64,000 nt of DNA from UBA9145 sp963665315. Lineage in GTDB: Bacteria > Pseudomonadota > Gammaproteobacteria > Pseudomonadales > Pseudohongiellaceae. The position numbers were made by a program, and so were the translations under genes. The stretch covers positions 3,224,001-3,288,000 of the forward strand of contig OY762274.1 in NCBI GenBank assembly GCA_963665315.1. The letters are read 5' to 3'. The notes beneath the pieces were generated by a model. The model saw only the letters and a list, made by a program, of their open reading frames with translations, made no database searches and was not told the origin of the DNA. The stretch's first letter is position 1. Every line of letters starts with the position of its first letter. Shown here in pieces: positions 17,063-25,891 of the stretch.

Positions 17063-17608
17063 TCAGACTCCTTGCCGGTCGGTCACGAGCACATCCGGGT
17101 CCCAGCGTCCGGGAACCCCGACCCATTGCAGTTCCTCCTGCGCCCCGCCTTCGGTGGCGAAATAGGAACGGGTGACATAGCCCTTGAAAGTGCGATAGCC
17201 GCCGAGCTCATCCGCGGCTTCCTCGAACGCGGAACGGTCGAGTTCGGCCAGTACGCGTTCGGCTTCGGCTTCATCAAGCGCCATGAAACCGCCGTCGGCC
17301 GACAGGCGGCGATCGATTTCCGCCAGCGCCCGGCGATGCGCATCCTGCGTTTCTTCACTGGCCCAGTCCGCCATCAGGCCGTCGACATAGCCCGGCACAT
17401 TGACGTCGAGCGCGCCGGGAGTCTCGGTGCGGGGGATGATGAGTTCGGACAGCCGCGACACCAGTTCCATCTCTTCCGGCGTATAAAAGCGGCCCGGTTC
17501 GCCGGTCGCGGTGGCGACCACGACCGGTGCGTCGCCGCAGGCGGTCAAGGCGGTCACGCCGCCGACCGAGATGATCAGTTCGCGTAAAAAATCACGCCGG
17601 GTTTTCAT
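17063..17608 (-). CDS. Gluconate 2-dehydrogenase subunit 3 family protein (Tat signal)
   Basis: The 181-residue protein starts with a twin-arginine signal (TRRDFLREL) that ends in a lipobox-like VTALTAC (Cys24). The body (FYTPEEMELVSRLSELIIPR and GYRTFKGYVTRSYF) is the subunit 3 family. Such subunits escort the GMC flavoprotein through the Tat pathway and stabilise it. It lies directly upstream of the GMC gene with a 2-base gap and GGAG before the ATG. No cytochrome subunit is seen next to it, so the electron acceptor is unknown. Confidence 0.85.
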   Translation of the reverse strand: MKTRRDFLRELIISVGGVTALTACGDAPVVVATATGEPGRFYTPEEMELVSRLSELIIPRTETPGALDVNVPGYVDGLMADWASEETQDAHRRALAEIDRRLSADGGFMALDEAEAERVLAELDRSAFEEAADELGGYRTFKGYVTRSYFATEGGAQEELQWVGVPGRWDPDVLVTDRQGV

Positions 17609-17624
17609 GTGCAATTCTCCAGGG

Positions 17625-18452
17625 TCAGAATTCCAACTCGCGAATATGACTCAAGCTGTTGGCGACGGAAGTGAAGCCGTCGCCGGGGTTGTCGTGCTCG
17701 ACGAAATAGTGCCGGATGCCGGCATTTTCCGCATGCGCGAAGATTCCGGCGAAATCGATCGTGCCGCTGCCGACATCGACCATGGCGCCGTCGGCGGCGC
17801 GGTCCTTCACGTGCAACATGCTGAAACGGCCCGGATGGGCGGCGAAATAGTCCAGCGGGTCGAAGCCGGCGTTTACGATCCAGAACAGATCGAGTTCCAT
17901 GTCGACGAGTTCCGGGTCGGTTTCCTCGAGCAGCAAGTCGTAGGGAATCCGGCCTTCGGTGGTCTCGAATTCGAAACTGTGGTTGTGATAGCCCATCTTC
18001 AATCCGGCATTGCGGCATTCCTCGCCGGCGCGGTTCAGGGTTTCGGCGTGGCGGCGGTAGTCGTCGAGGCTGCGCTCGTTGCCGGGCAGGCTTGGCACGA
18101 CGAGGTAGCGTTGCCCTACTTCCGCGGCGAATTCGATTTCCTGCGCCAGGTTTTCGCGAATTGCGTTCAACTGGATGTGGGAGGCCGGCGAGACCAGCCC
18201 ATTGGCGGCCAGGATTTCGCGCACATCGCCGGCGCTTCGGCCGAAATAGCCGGCGAATTCCATTTCGCGATAACCCATTTCCGCGATCCGGGCCAGTGTG
18301 CCGTCAAAATCTTCGGTCATCTCGTTGCGCAAGGTGTAAAGCTGCAGGCCGACGCTGTCTACCCGCCGGCCCTGGGCAAATGCGTTGGAGCCACCGAGCG
18401 CGGCCGCCGCGAAAGTCGCGCCTAGCATGTGAAATACCTGTCTGCGTCGCAT
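17625..18452 (-). CDS. Exported TIM-barrel protein, sugar phosphate isomerase/epimerase family
   Basis: This 275-residue protein has a Tat-like signal (RRRQVFHMLGATFAAAALGG to AFA-QG) and an AP-endonuclease-2-type TIM barrel. Metal ligands are suggested by the blocks KMGYHNHSFEF, DMELDLFW and MLHVKD. Secreted members next to GMC and DUF1080 genes are thought to act on 3-keto-sugars as isomerases or lyases. It lies 16 bases before the subunit 3 gene on the same strand, so all three are probably one unit. The precise reaction is inferred from context. Confidence 0.82.
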   Translation of the reverse strand: MRRRQVFHMLGATFAAAALGGSNAFAQGRRVDSVGLQLYTLRNEMTEDFDGTLARIAEMGYREMEFAGYFGRSAGDVREILAANGLVSPASHIQLNAIRENLAQEIEFAAEVGQRYLVVPSLPGNERSLDDYRRHAETLNRAGEECRNAGLKMGYHNHSFEFETTEGRIPYDLLLEETDPELVDMELDLFWIVNAGFDPLDYFAAHPGRFSMLHVKDRAADGAMVDVGSGTIDFAGIFAHAENAGIRHYFVEHDNPGDGFTSVANSLSHIRELEF

Positions 18453-18536
18453 GATGATCCGAATCCTCTCACTGGCCTGGCCGAGCAAGCAAGCCTAAAC
18501 CGATTCCCCCGCCCGCGCAAAACTTGCGCGCCGGGC

Positions 18537-19655
18537 CTACAGTTCGCGCCACTCACCATCGGCTTTCGAAGACGCCACCGCGGCTTCGACGAAACGCACG
18601 CCGCGGGCGCCTTCGGCAACCGTCGGCAGCAGGCCGTAGTCTTCGCTGTCGCCGCGCAACAGGGCGGCGAAGTCACGATACAGGTTGGCGAAGGCTTCGA
18701 GGAAACCTTCCGGATGGCCGCCGGGAATGCGGCTGTCGCGCTCGGCGCCGCCCGATGCGCCACGGGTCATGGTTCGCGGCGCCTCGCCGAGTACGACAAA
18801 GTGCAATTGTTCGGGCTGTTGCTGAAACCATTCGAGACCGGCCTTGTCGCCATAGACGCGCAGGCGCAGGCCGTTGACCTGGCCGGTCGCGATCTGGCTC
18901 GACCAGAGTTGGCCGCGCACTCCGCCGCCGAATCGCAACAGCACATGAGCGTTGTCGTCGAGCTCGCCGCCCGCGACGAAACTGTCGAGCTGGGCGAGCA
19001 GGCTTTCGACCCGGCAGCCGCTGACCCACTCGGCGAGATGGAAGGCGTGAGTGCCGATATCGCCGAGACTGCCGCCCGCTCCGGCCTGGGCCGGGTCGGT
19101 GCGCCAGGATGCCTGTTTGTGCCCGCTCGTCTCGAGATCGGTTGCCAGCCAGTCCTGGGGGTATTCCACCTGCACGACGCGGATATTGCCGAGCGCCCCC
19201 TTCGCCACGAGTTCGCGCGCCTGGCGAGCCATGGGATAGCCGCTGTAGTTGTAGGTCACCATGAAGCGATTGCCGCCGGCGGCTACCGCCTGTTCCAGGT
19301 CTTCGGCCTCTGCCAGGGTCGCGGTTAGGGGCTTGTCGCAGATGACGTGAATGCCGGCGTCGAGAAATGCCCGGGCCACGGGATGATGCAGGTGATTGGG
19401 CGTGACGATGGCGACGGCTTCGATGCCGTCGTCCCGCGCCGCCTCCTCCCGCGCCATGCGCGAGTAGTCGTCATAACTTCGCGGAATGCCGAGTTCCCGC
19501 GCCGACTCACGCGCCTTTTCCGGGCTGGCCGAAAGACAGCCGGCGACGAGTTCGTAACAATCGTCCATGCGCGCAGCGATCCGGTGCACTTCGCCGATGA
19601 AGGCCCCCTTCCCGCCGCCTACCATGCCGAGGCGGATCCTGCGAAATTCAGTCAT
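18537..19655 (-). CDS. Gfo/Idh/MocA family NAD(P)-dependent oxidoreductase
   Basis: This 372-residue protein has an N-terminal Rossmann domain (GMVGGGKGAFIG at 10-21) and the family triad in ICDKPL (D107-K108-P109, where many members have EKP). The C-terminal domain includes DIGTHAFHLAEW with the catalytic Asp-x-x-x-His. It oxidises or reduces a sugar or cyclitol hydroxyl in the cytosol. It follows the sulfatase-like gene and precedes the sugar-oxidation genes on the same strand (84-base gap). A role in reducing a 3-keto-sugar after import is plausible but not shown. Confidence 0.85.
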   Translation of the reverse strand: MTEFRRIRLGMVGGGKGAFIGEVHRIAARMDDCYELVAGCLSASPEKARESARELGIPRSYDDYSRMAREEAARDDGIEAVAIVTPNHLHHPVARAFLDAGIHVICDKPLTATLAEAEDLEQAVAAGGNRFMVTYNYSGYPMARQARELVAKGALGNIRVVQVEYPQDWLATDLETSGHKQASWRTDPAQAGAGGSLGDIGTHAFHLAEWVSGCRVESLLAQLDSFVAGGELDDNAHVLLRFGGGVRGQLWSSQIATGQVNGLRLRVYGDKAGLEWFQQQPEQLHFVVLGEAPRTMTRGASGGAERDSRIPGGHPEGFLEAFANLYRDFAALLRGDSEDYGLLPTVAEGARGVRFVEAAVASSKADGEWREL

Positions 19656-19684
19656 TCTCGATTCCCGTCACGCGCTTGTCCCGG

Positions 19685-21682
19685 CTAGTTTGCCGTGCCG
19701 GGAAGGATTTCGAAACCGGGGGCGAAATTTACCAGCACCGAACTCAATTGCGCCAGTACGCCGGCGTCGCCTGCGACCGACCCCTGGCCGGATTGCAATA
19801 ACTCGTCGAGCGTGGCGTTGCCCATGATTACCTGGTTCAGGTCTTCGCGGTCGATGCTGACCGTCGCATCGGGAGCCTCGGCCTGAAAACCTTCAATGGC
19901 GCTCAAGGTGCCACCGCTCATTTCCACAACGAACCGCTCGCCGTTATCGGGAGTGAGAAAATTCATGGTGAAGTTCATGCCGTCGGCAAGCCGGCTGTCG
20001 ACGCGGATTGCGACCGAGTCCCACCATTGCAGGGTGCTCATCGCTCTCGCCATGCCCGGGCTCGTTCCCCTCGGCGCGGGTATGCGCGGCATGCCGTTGC
20101 GCAATTCCTGGGCGGCGGCCAGGAAAACATTCCTCATGCTGGCGCTTTCGTACTGGTAGCCGAGTTGTTCGAAGACCGCGGCAAGCAGATTTTTCGCCTC
20201 CCGGTTGTCCGGCTCGGCGTAGACAAGCTTGTTCAGAATCTCCATCGCCAGCCGGTATTGGCCGCTCTCGTGCAAGGTCCGCGCCCGTTCGAGAATCGGC
20301 TCGGCGCCACCCATCATTTCCACGTATAGCGGCGCCGAATCCTCCGGCGAGAGCGGCGCCAGCGTTGCCGGATTGCCGTCCCAGTAGCCGAGATAGCGAT
20401 TCAGCACGGCGCGGGAATTGTGGAATTCCGAACCGTGATATTGCCGCACGCTCCACTGCCGCCGCAGCGATTCAGGCACCTGGTAATGGTTTTGAATCTC
20501 GTTGATGGTGACGCCCTGATTGGCCAGATGCAGCACCTGGTTGTTCAGATTGGCGTAGGCGTCGCGCTGGGCGCGCATGACCTGCTGAATGCGCCCGTTG
20601 CCCCAGCGCGGCCAGTTGTGCGAGGAAATCATGACTTCGGCTTCGCGGCCGAAGCGGTACAACGCCTCGTTGATCTGCCTGGCCCATTGCAAGGCGTCGC
20701 GGACCAGGGCGCCGCGCAAGGTATAGACATTGTGAATCGTCGCGGTGATGTTCTCCGCCGCCCAGAAAACACGTTGCTCGGGGAACCAGGCGTTCATTTC
20801 CGCGGGAGCTTCGGTGCCTGGAGTGTTCTGAAAGACTACGCGCACGCCATCGATAATATGTTCCTCGAAGTCTTCCCCGATGACCGTTGTAGGCGCGATC
20901 AGGCCGGTCGTGCCTGCCGCGAGACCCTTGCCGATGGCCGAATCGACCCGGCCGAAGGGGCTCGCGGGAATCGTGCGGCCATATTGCATCACCGCCCGTC
21001 GCGACATCGCCGGCCCGGCGTAGACATTTTCGGAAACGGCTTCCTCCATGAATCCCGTCGGCGCGAAAACCTCCACGGACCCGGACTGAACCTGTTCCTC
21101 GCTGACGACTCCGAGTACGCCACCGAAATGATCGATGTGGGAATGGGAGTAGATCACCGCGCGCACGGGCCGCTCGCCGAGAGTTTCATCGGCAAGCGCC
21201 AGCGCCGCCGCGGCGGTTTCGCCGGCCAGCAGCACATCGAACAGAATCCAGCCGGTTTCACCCATGACCAGGGTCATGTTGGCGAGATCGAAGCCGCGCA
21301 CCTGGTAAACGAAATCGGGCACGACTTCGTACAGGCCGTAATTCATGTTGAGCAGGGCCTGGCGTTGCAGCGAAGGATGAATCGAATCGAAGTCCTCGCC
21401 GGCCAGCAGAAAATCGTAGCTGCCCAGGTCCCAGACGACGTTGCCGCCGGAACCGGTGATTCGCCGCGAGTCGGGTTCGGCCAGGAAACCCCGGCGCGAT
21501 TCCTCGAAGTCGCGTTCGTCCGCAAACGGCAGCGATTCGCGCAATTCGGCCTGCAAGGCGCGCGTATGCTCGCTGGGCTGCGCGCCGGCGGGATTGAAAT
21601 GCTCCTGGGAGAACGCCAGGCAGGACAAGACAACGCCCAGCAGCAAGACGCTGCCGGAAACGAGAGAACGGAAAGTTTTCAT
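19685..21682 (-). CDS. Alkyl sulfatase family metallo-beta-lactamase-fold hydrolase (SdsA1/YjcS-like)
   Basis: This 665-residue protein has a signal peptide (to about residue 26) and the metal-binding motif H180-S-H182-I-D184-H185 in AVIYSHSHIDHFGG. A dimerisation domain follows, and the C-terminus is an SCP2-like domain (GMNFTMNFLTPDNGERFVVE). This three-part layout is that of SdsA1/YjcS, which cleave primary linear alkyl sulfates to alcohol and sulfate in the periplasm. Length agrees with the family. Other sulfate esters are possible. It lies 29 bases upstream of the Gfo/Idh gene. Confidence 0.87.
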   Translation of the reverse strand: MKTFRSLVSGSVLLLGVVLSCLAFSQEHFNPAGAQPSEHTRALQAELRESLPFADERDFEESRRGFLAEPDSRRITGSGGNVVWDLGSYDFLLAGEDFDSIHPSLQRQALLNMNYGLYEVVPDFVYQVRGFDLANMTLVMGETGWILFDVLLAGETAAAALALADETLGERPVRAVIYSHSHIDHFGGVLGVVSEEQVQSGSVEVFAPTGFMEEAVSENVYAGPAMSRRAVMQYGRTIPASPFGRVDSAIGKGLAAGTTGLIAPTTVIGEDFEEHIIDGVRVVFQNTPGTEAPAEMNAWFPEQRVFWAAENITATIHNVYTLRGALVRDALQWARQINEALYRFGREAEVMISSHNWPRWGNGRIQQVMRAQRDAYANLNNQVLHLANQGVTINEIQNHYQVPESLRRQWSVRQYHGSEFHNSRAVLNRYLGYWDGNPATLAPLSPEDSAPLYVEMMGGAEPILERARTLHESGQYRLAMEILNKLVYAEPDNREAKNLLAAVFEQLGYQYESASMRNVFLAAAQELRNGMPRIPAPRGTSPGMARAMSTLQWWDSVAIRVDSRLADGMNFTMNFLTPDNGERFVVEMSGGTLSAIEGFQAEAPDATVSIDREDLNQVIMGNATLDELLQSGQGSVAGDAGVLAQLSSVLVNFAPGFEILPGTAN

Positions 21683-21791
21683 TTTGATTCCGGGACGGGT
21701 CGAAGAGAGAGAAATCTGCCGCGATGACGCCGGGCCGCGCCTGGCAGGGCAGACCGGGGCGGAAACACGCCCGCCCCGGTCTCGATCATGC

Positions 21792-23459
21792 TTACAATCG
21801 CGAGCGTTCCAGCTCGATGTCGGCGTTGCGCCAGAGCGAATCGAACTGCCGCTTCACGACAACGGCGTCCTGCTCCTTGCCTTGCGCCTCGAGCGCCTGG
21901 GCCAGACCGAAAGTGGACCAGCCATTCTGCTGGTTCCACTCGAGATCCTCGCGATAGACGACTTCGGCGTCTTCCGCACGCCCGGCGTCGAGCAGCGCCG
22001 CGCCCAGGTACAGGCGCATGGACTGGGACCAGTCGGGCGGCTCGGTGTAATTGTTGGCATCCTCCATTCCCACCGCTGCCTGGTAATGGGCGATGGCCGC
22101 GTCGAGGTTGCCCCGGGCTTCGGCGATCTCGCCTTGCAGCGCATGAATCGCGATTCCCAGTACATGGGAGGCTGGCGTGGGTCCGACGCCGGTATCGTCT
22201 ACGCCGTCAGCCTCTGCCTGGGCCTGGATATTGGCCAATTGCGCCTCGGCCATATCGAGCTGACCGTCAACTGCATAAGCACTGCCGAGCACATAGCTCC
22301 ACATGCCGTCGAGATACGGCGTGCCGGAGTGGCTTTGTTCGCCTTCGAGGATGCGGTCCCACTTGCCGAAGACCTTGTCCACGACCCAGGAATGCACTAC
22401 ACGTTTCTCGCCGCGATTCACCGCTTCGGCGGCCTGACCGACACTGGCAGCGCCGCGTTGGGCCGCCTCGAAAGAGTCGGCGTAATTGCCTTGCAGCATG
22501 TTGGCGTAGCGCACGAAATCCAGCGCGTGGGGCGCATGGGATTTGTGCGAAAGGGCATAGGTGCCGATCATCGGAAAGTTGTTGTCGCCCCAGATTTCGG
22601 CGAACTGCTGGTCGACGATCTGGGAGCGCTCGTTGATGTCGATGGCCTTTTCGTACTCGCCGACGCGCAGATAGATGTGGCCGGGCATATGCACCATGTG
22701 TCCGGAAATCGGCACGCTGCCTTCCAGCTTCTGCGCCGAAGGCATGGCCAGTTCCGGTTCGTTGGAAGCTTCCATCAGGTGGATGTACAGATGATTGGCG
22801 CCGGGATGATCGTGTTCCGCGGCCATGGCGGCTTCGAAAGCGGCGCGGGCTTCGGCGGTGCCGCCCCTGGGCGAACCGTCGGGCTCCCAGTAGTCCCAAC
22901 GGGTGGTGTTCATGTAGGCCTCGCCGAAGATGGCGGCGATGTCCGCATCGTCCGGATACTTGTGGTGCAACTCGCGCATGGCGCCGAGAAAAGCCTGGTC
23001 CCGTTCACGGTCATCGGCGATTGCGTCCTTGTTGTAGAGGACGAAAAGCGTGTTGACCATGTCGCGCTCACGTTCGGTGCCGTTGTTGATGCGCTCGAGC
23101 GCGTTACGGATCGCTTCCAGACCGGCGCCTTGCGGGTCGTCCGGCAGGCCGGCGTAGCGGCTGTTCGGATTGGGCCCGGCGGCGTGAGCCAGGCCAAAAT
23201 AGGGCATGGGGTGATCCGGGTCGTGGCGCGAGGCTTCCTGGTAGGAAGCGATGGACTCCGGAAAGTAAAAGCTCCAGGCCATGCGCAGACCCTGGTCAAA
23301 AAAGGCCTGGGCTTCGGGTGAATCGGTGGAAATCGGTCTGCTGTAGGTGCCGCCGCCGGGAATCATGATGGCGAGAGCTTCGCCGTCCTGGGCCTGGGCC
23401 ATGTGCAGGGACATCGTTGCCGCAAGCAGGCAGGCGATCATCGTCAATATTCTTTTCAC
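21792..23459 (-). CDS. Exported TPR-repeat protein of unknown function
   Basis: The 555-residue protein has a Sec signal (to about AQA-QD) and several TPR-like helical pairs, for example around ESIASYQEASRHDPDHPMPY and near the C-terminus. The block SGHMVHMPGHIYLRVGEYEKAI recurs in this uncharacterised family. I chose the GTG at 23459 because GAGGAG lies seven bases upstream and the signal peptide follows directly. The 109-base gap to the sulfatase gene shows no terminator, so the two may be co-transcribed. No catalytic motif is seen. Confidence 0.75.
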   Translation of the reverse strand: MKRILTMIACLLAATMSLHMAQAQDGEALAIMIPGGGTYSRPISTDSPEAQAFFDQGLRMAWSFYFPESIASYQEASRHDPDHPMPYFGLAHAAGPNPNSRYAGLPDDPQGAGLEAIRNALERINNGTERERDMVNTLFVLYNKDAIADDRERDQAFLGAMRELHHKYPDDADIAAIFGEAYMNTTRWDYWEPDGSPRGGTAEARAAFEAAMAAEHDHPGANHLYIHLMEASNEPELAMPSAQKLEGSVPISGHMVHMPGHIYLRVGEYEKAIDINERSQIVDQQFAEIWGDNNFPMIGTYALSHKSHAPHALDFVRYANMLQGNYADSFEAAQRGAASVGQAAEAVNRGEKRVVHSWVVDKVFGKWDRILEGEQSHSGTPYLDGMWSYVLGSAYAVDGQLDMAEAQLANIQAQAEADGVDDTGVGPTPASHVLGIAIHALQGEIAEARGNLDAAIAHYQAAVGMEDANNYTEPPDWSQSMRLYLGAALLDAGRAEDAEVVYREDLEWNQQNGWSTFGLAQALEAQGKEQDAVVVKRQFDSLWRNADIELERSRL

Positions 23460-23559
23460 TGTTCGCTCCTCGTAAATCAATCGGTCTTCACAAACTTTCA
23501 AGGGCGACAAGTATACTCTCGCGCTTCCTGCTTGTCCGCAAGGTGTGCGGGTTCAGCAT

Positions 23560-23587
23560 GTAGGGGCGAGGCATGCCTCGCCCCTAC
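23560..23587. repeat. Palindromic repeat, copy 4
   Basis: The whole 28 bases are a perfect palindrome: GTAG, the 20-base core GGGCGAGGCATGCCTCGCCC, then CTAC. It lies between the divergent TPR and FrnE-like genes. Confidence 0.85.
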
Positions 23588-23644
23588 AGCATTGCTCTAT
23601 TGCCTGCGCTATATTGCAACGGATTCGAAGTGAAGGAGGCTATG

Positions 23645-24256
23645 ATGAGCGACCTCGTTATCGACGTATTCAGCGACTACATCTGACCCTGGTGTTATCT
23701 CGGTACCGTGAGTACCGACAAACTGGCCGCGAAGTATCCCGTCCGCTTCAGGCATGTGCAATTTCCGCTGCACCCCGAAACGCCGCCACAGGGCAAACCG
23801 CTGACCGAGCTGTTCGCGGAAGGCGACATAGAGCCGGCCCGGCGGCAAATGGCGGCGCTTATGGCGGATGCAGGGCTGGAATACGGAGACCGCACGCACA
23901 CCTATAATTCGCGCCTCGCCCAGGAACTGGCGATCTGGGCTGAAAAACAGGAAGGCGGGGAGCGCATACACATGGCGCTGTACCGGGCGTACTTCGTGGA
24001 AGCCGCCAACCTTGCTGAAATTGACGTTTTGATTGCGGTGGCGGAACAGGCGGGACTGGACGCGGAAGCGGCCCGGCGAGTATTGCTCGAACGCGAATTT
24101 CAGGCGGCGGTGGATGCCGACTGGGATCGCTCCAGAAGCATGGGTATCACCGGCGTGCCCACTTTCTACAGCGATGGCCTGGTGGTCGTGGGTTGCCAAC
24201 CCTATCCGGTTCTGGAGAGATTCGTGAACCATTTGCTGGAGCAAAAGGCGAGTTGA
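23645..24256 (+). CDS. FrnE/DsbA-family oxidoreductase, probable selenoprotein with UPWC active site
   Basis: Read through an in-frame TGA at 23684-23686, the frame gives 203 residues of a FrnE-type DsbA protein. The N-terminus MSDLVIDVFSDYI-U-PWCYLG places the TGA exactly at the first cysteine of the family's CPWC redox motif (U14-P-W-C17). All later family blocks are intact, including FPLHPETPPQGKPL and the cis-Pro loop GITGVPTFYSDG. An AAGGAGG five bases before the ATG supports a start upstream of the TGA, which a gene beginning after the TGA would not need. A 19-base hairpin lies 14 bases after the TGA, suited to a bacterial SECIS. Loss of function by a nonsense mutation is the alternative, but exact placement at the Sec-prone residue argues for recoding. 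No sel genes are in the window. Confidence 0.82.
23700..23718 (+). promoter_or_regulatory. bSECIS-like hairpin
   Basis: TCGGTAC-CGTGA-GTACCGA is a perfect 7-bp stem with a 5-base loop. The loop begins 20 bases after the last base of the TGA, has G in its second position and contains GU. This fits the usual description of bacterial SECIS elements, in which a small apical loop with an early G lies about 16-37 bases past the UGA. SelB would bind it to insert selenocysteine. Confidence 0.7.
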
Positions 24257-24286
24257 ATTCCGGCGGCGCTCCGGGCGGGCCAGGGC

Positions 24287-25891
24287 TCAGACCAACTGAC
24301 TTTGGCGGCCTTCCCAGTAAGGTTTGCGCAATTCGGTCTTGAGCACCTTGTTTACCGACGACAGCGGCATGGGCTCACTGCGGAAACTGACGCTGACGGG
24401 ACATTTGTAGCTCGCCAGGTTTTCCTTGCAGTAACCGATCAATTCTTCTTCGCGGGCGCCGGCGTCCGCCTCCAGAATTACCACGGCGTGCACCGCTTCG
24501 CCCCAGACCTTGTGCGGGATGCCGATGACCGCGCATTCCTTGACCGCGGGATGTTCGGTCAGCACGTTCTCCACTTCGATCGGATACACGTTTTCGCCGC
24601 CGCTGACGATCATGTCCTTGACCCGGCCTTCCAGGAACAGAAAGCCTTCCTCATCGAGATAGCCCGCGTCGCCGGTGTGGTACCAGCCGCCGCGCATGGC
24701 CTCGGCGGTCAACTCCGGCTGGCGCCAGTAGCCGACCATGATATTGGAGCCCCTGGCCAGTACTTCGCCGACGGTGTTCGACGGCAACTCATTGTCGTTT
24801 GCATCGACGACACGGATTTCAACGTGGGCCGGCGGCCGGCCGACCGAGCCCAGCTTCGCCGCGAGCGGGCCGTCGGTCACGTGATAGACGGAATCGAGAA
24901 TGGTGAGAATGGGCGAGGCCTCGGTCATGCCATAGGTCTGGTACTGGCGTACTCCGGGCAAGGCCCGCAGCAGCCGCCTCTGCAGCGCGAGCGACAATGG
25001 CGCCGCGCCGCAGGTCACTATCTTCAAACAAGAGAGGTCGTAGTCGGAATATTCGGGGCGATCGAGCAACATCTGCACCATGGTCGGCACTAAGGTTGCC
25101 GAATCGATGCGATAACTCTCGATAGTCCCGAGTACTTCGCCGGCATCGAATCGCGACATGACTACCGCGTGGGCATAAAGGACGGCGCAATTGAAAATGC
25201 GCGCGCCGGCCGCGAGGTGGAACAACGGACCGAGAATGATGAAATTCCAGCCCTGTTCCATGCGATAGTCCGCGACCGCACAGGCGGTATTGGAAAGCAT
25301 GTTGCGGTTGCTGAGCATCACGCCCTTGGACTTGCCGGTGGTGCCGCCGGTGTAGAACAGCAAAATGGGGTCGTCGCCGCCGCCTGGACTGGTTTCCGTG
25401 TAGGAACCCGCGGCAATGATTTCCGCCAGCGACGATTCGTAGTCGAGCACGTCCGGTTCGGCGCTTTCTCCGCCGAAGACGATCACGTGACGGATACCGG
25501 GGCACTGTTGCTGCATCGCCTTCGCGGCAGCGGCGAATTCCGCTTCCGCCAGCAGCACCCGGGGCGCGCAATCGTCGAGGCATTCCCGCAATTCCCGGGC
25601 CGCGAGTCGGTAATTGAGCGGCACGAACATGGCGCCGATGAGTGCGGGCGAGAAGTAGCTTTCGAAACAGACATCGGAATTGAGGCCGAGCAAGGCCACG
25701 CGATCGCCCTTGCCGACGCCGAGCCGTTTCAGCAATGTCGCGGCAGCGCGGCAGCGAGTCTCGACTTCGGCCCAGGTCCGGGTCGCGCCGTTAAAACTCA
25801 CCGCGGGCGCGTCCGGCGCTCCCCGCGCCGCCTCGTGCAACAACTCGGCTATATCGGAAAACGTATTTCCGCAGATGACGGTCTCGCTCAT
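24287..25891 (-). CDS. AMP-dependent acyl-CoA ligase
   Basis: The 534-residue protein is an ANL-superfamily enzyme. It has the phosphate loop YTGGTTGKSKGVMLS, the adenine motif YGMTEAS, the hinge YHTGDAGYLDEEGFLFLEGR and the C-terminal catalytic lysine in LSSVNKVLKTELR. It activates a carboxylic acid with ATP and CoA in the cytosol. It is the last gene of the seven-gene minus-strand operon and overlaps the CoA transferase stop by 4 bases. The natural acid is unknown; a medium-chain or branched substrate handled by the upstream beta-oxidation enzymes is likely. Confidence 0.9.
   Translation of the reverse strand: MSETVICGNTFSDIAELLHEAARGAPDAPAVSFNGATRTWAEVETRCRAAATLLKRLGVGKGDRVALLGLNSDVCFESYFSPALIGAMFVPLNYRLAARELRECLDDCAPRVLLAEAEFAAAAKAMQQQCPGIRHVIVFGGESAEPDVLDYESSLAEIIAAGSYTETSPGGGDDPILLFYTGGTTGKSKGVMLSNRNMLSNTACAVADYRMEQGWNFIILGPLFHLAAGARIFNCAVLYAHAVVMSRFDAGEVLGTIESYRIDSATLVPTMVQMLLDRPEYSDYDLSCLKIVTCGAAPLSLALQRRLLRALPGVRQYQTYGMTEASPILTILDSVYHVTDGPLAAKLGSVGRPPAHVEIRVVDANDNELPSNTVGEVLARGSNIMVGYWRQPELTAEAMRGGWYHTGDAGYLDEEGFLFLEGRVKDMIVSGGENVYPIEVENVLTEHPAVKECAVIGIPHKVWGEAVHAVVILEADAGAREEELIGYCKENLASYKCPVSVSFRSEPMPLSSVNKVLKTELRKPYWEGRQSQLV

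Noticed and set aside
23684..23686. The FrnE-like gene as a plain pseudogene or one starting at GTG 23708
   Set aside because: The stop is exactly at the redox cysteine, the ribosome site belongs to the upstream ATG, a SECIS-like hairpin follows, and no other damage is seen. A start at 23708 would lack the active site and the first beta strand.
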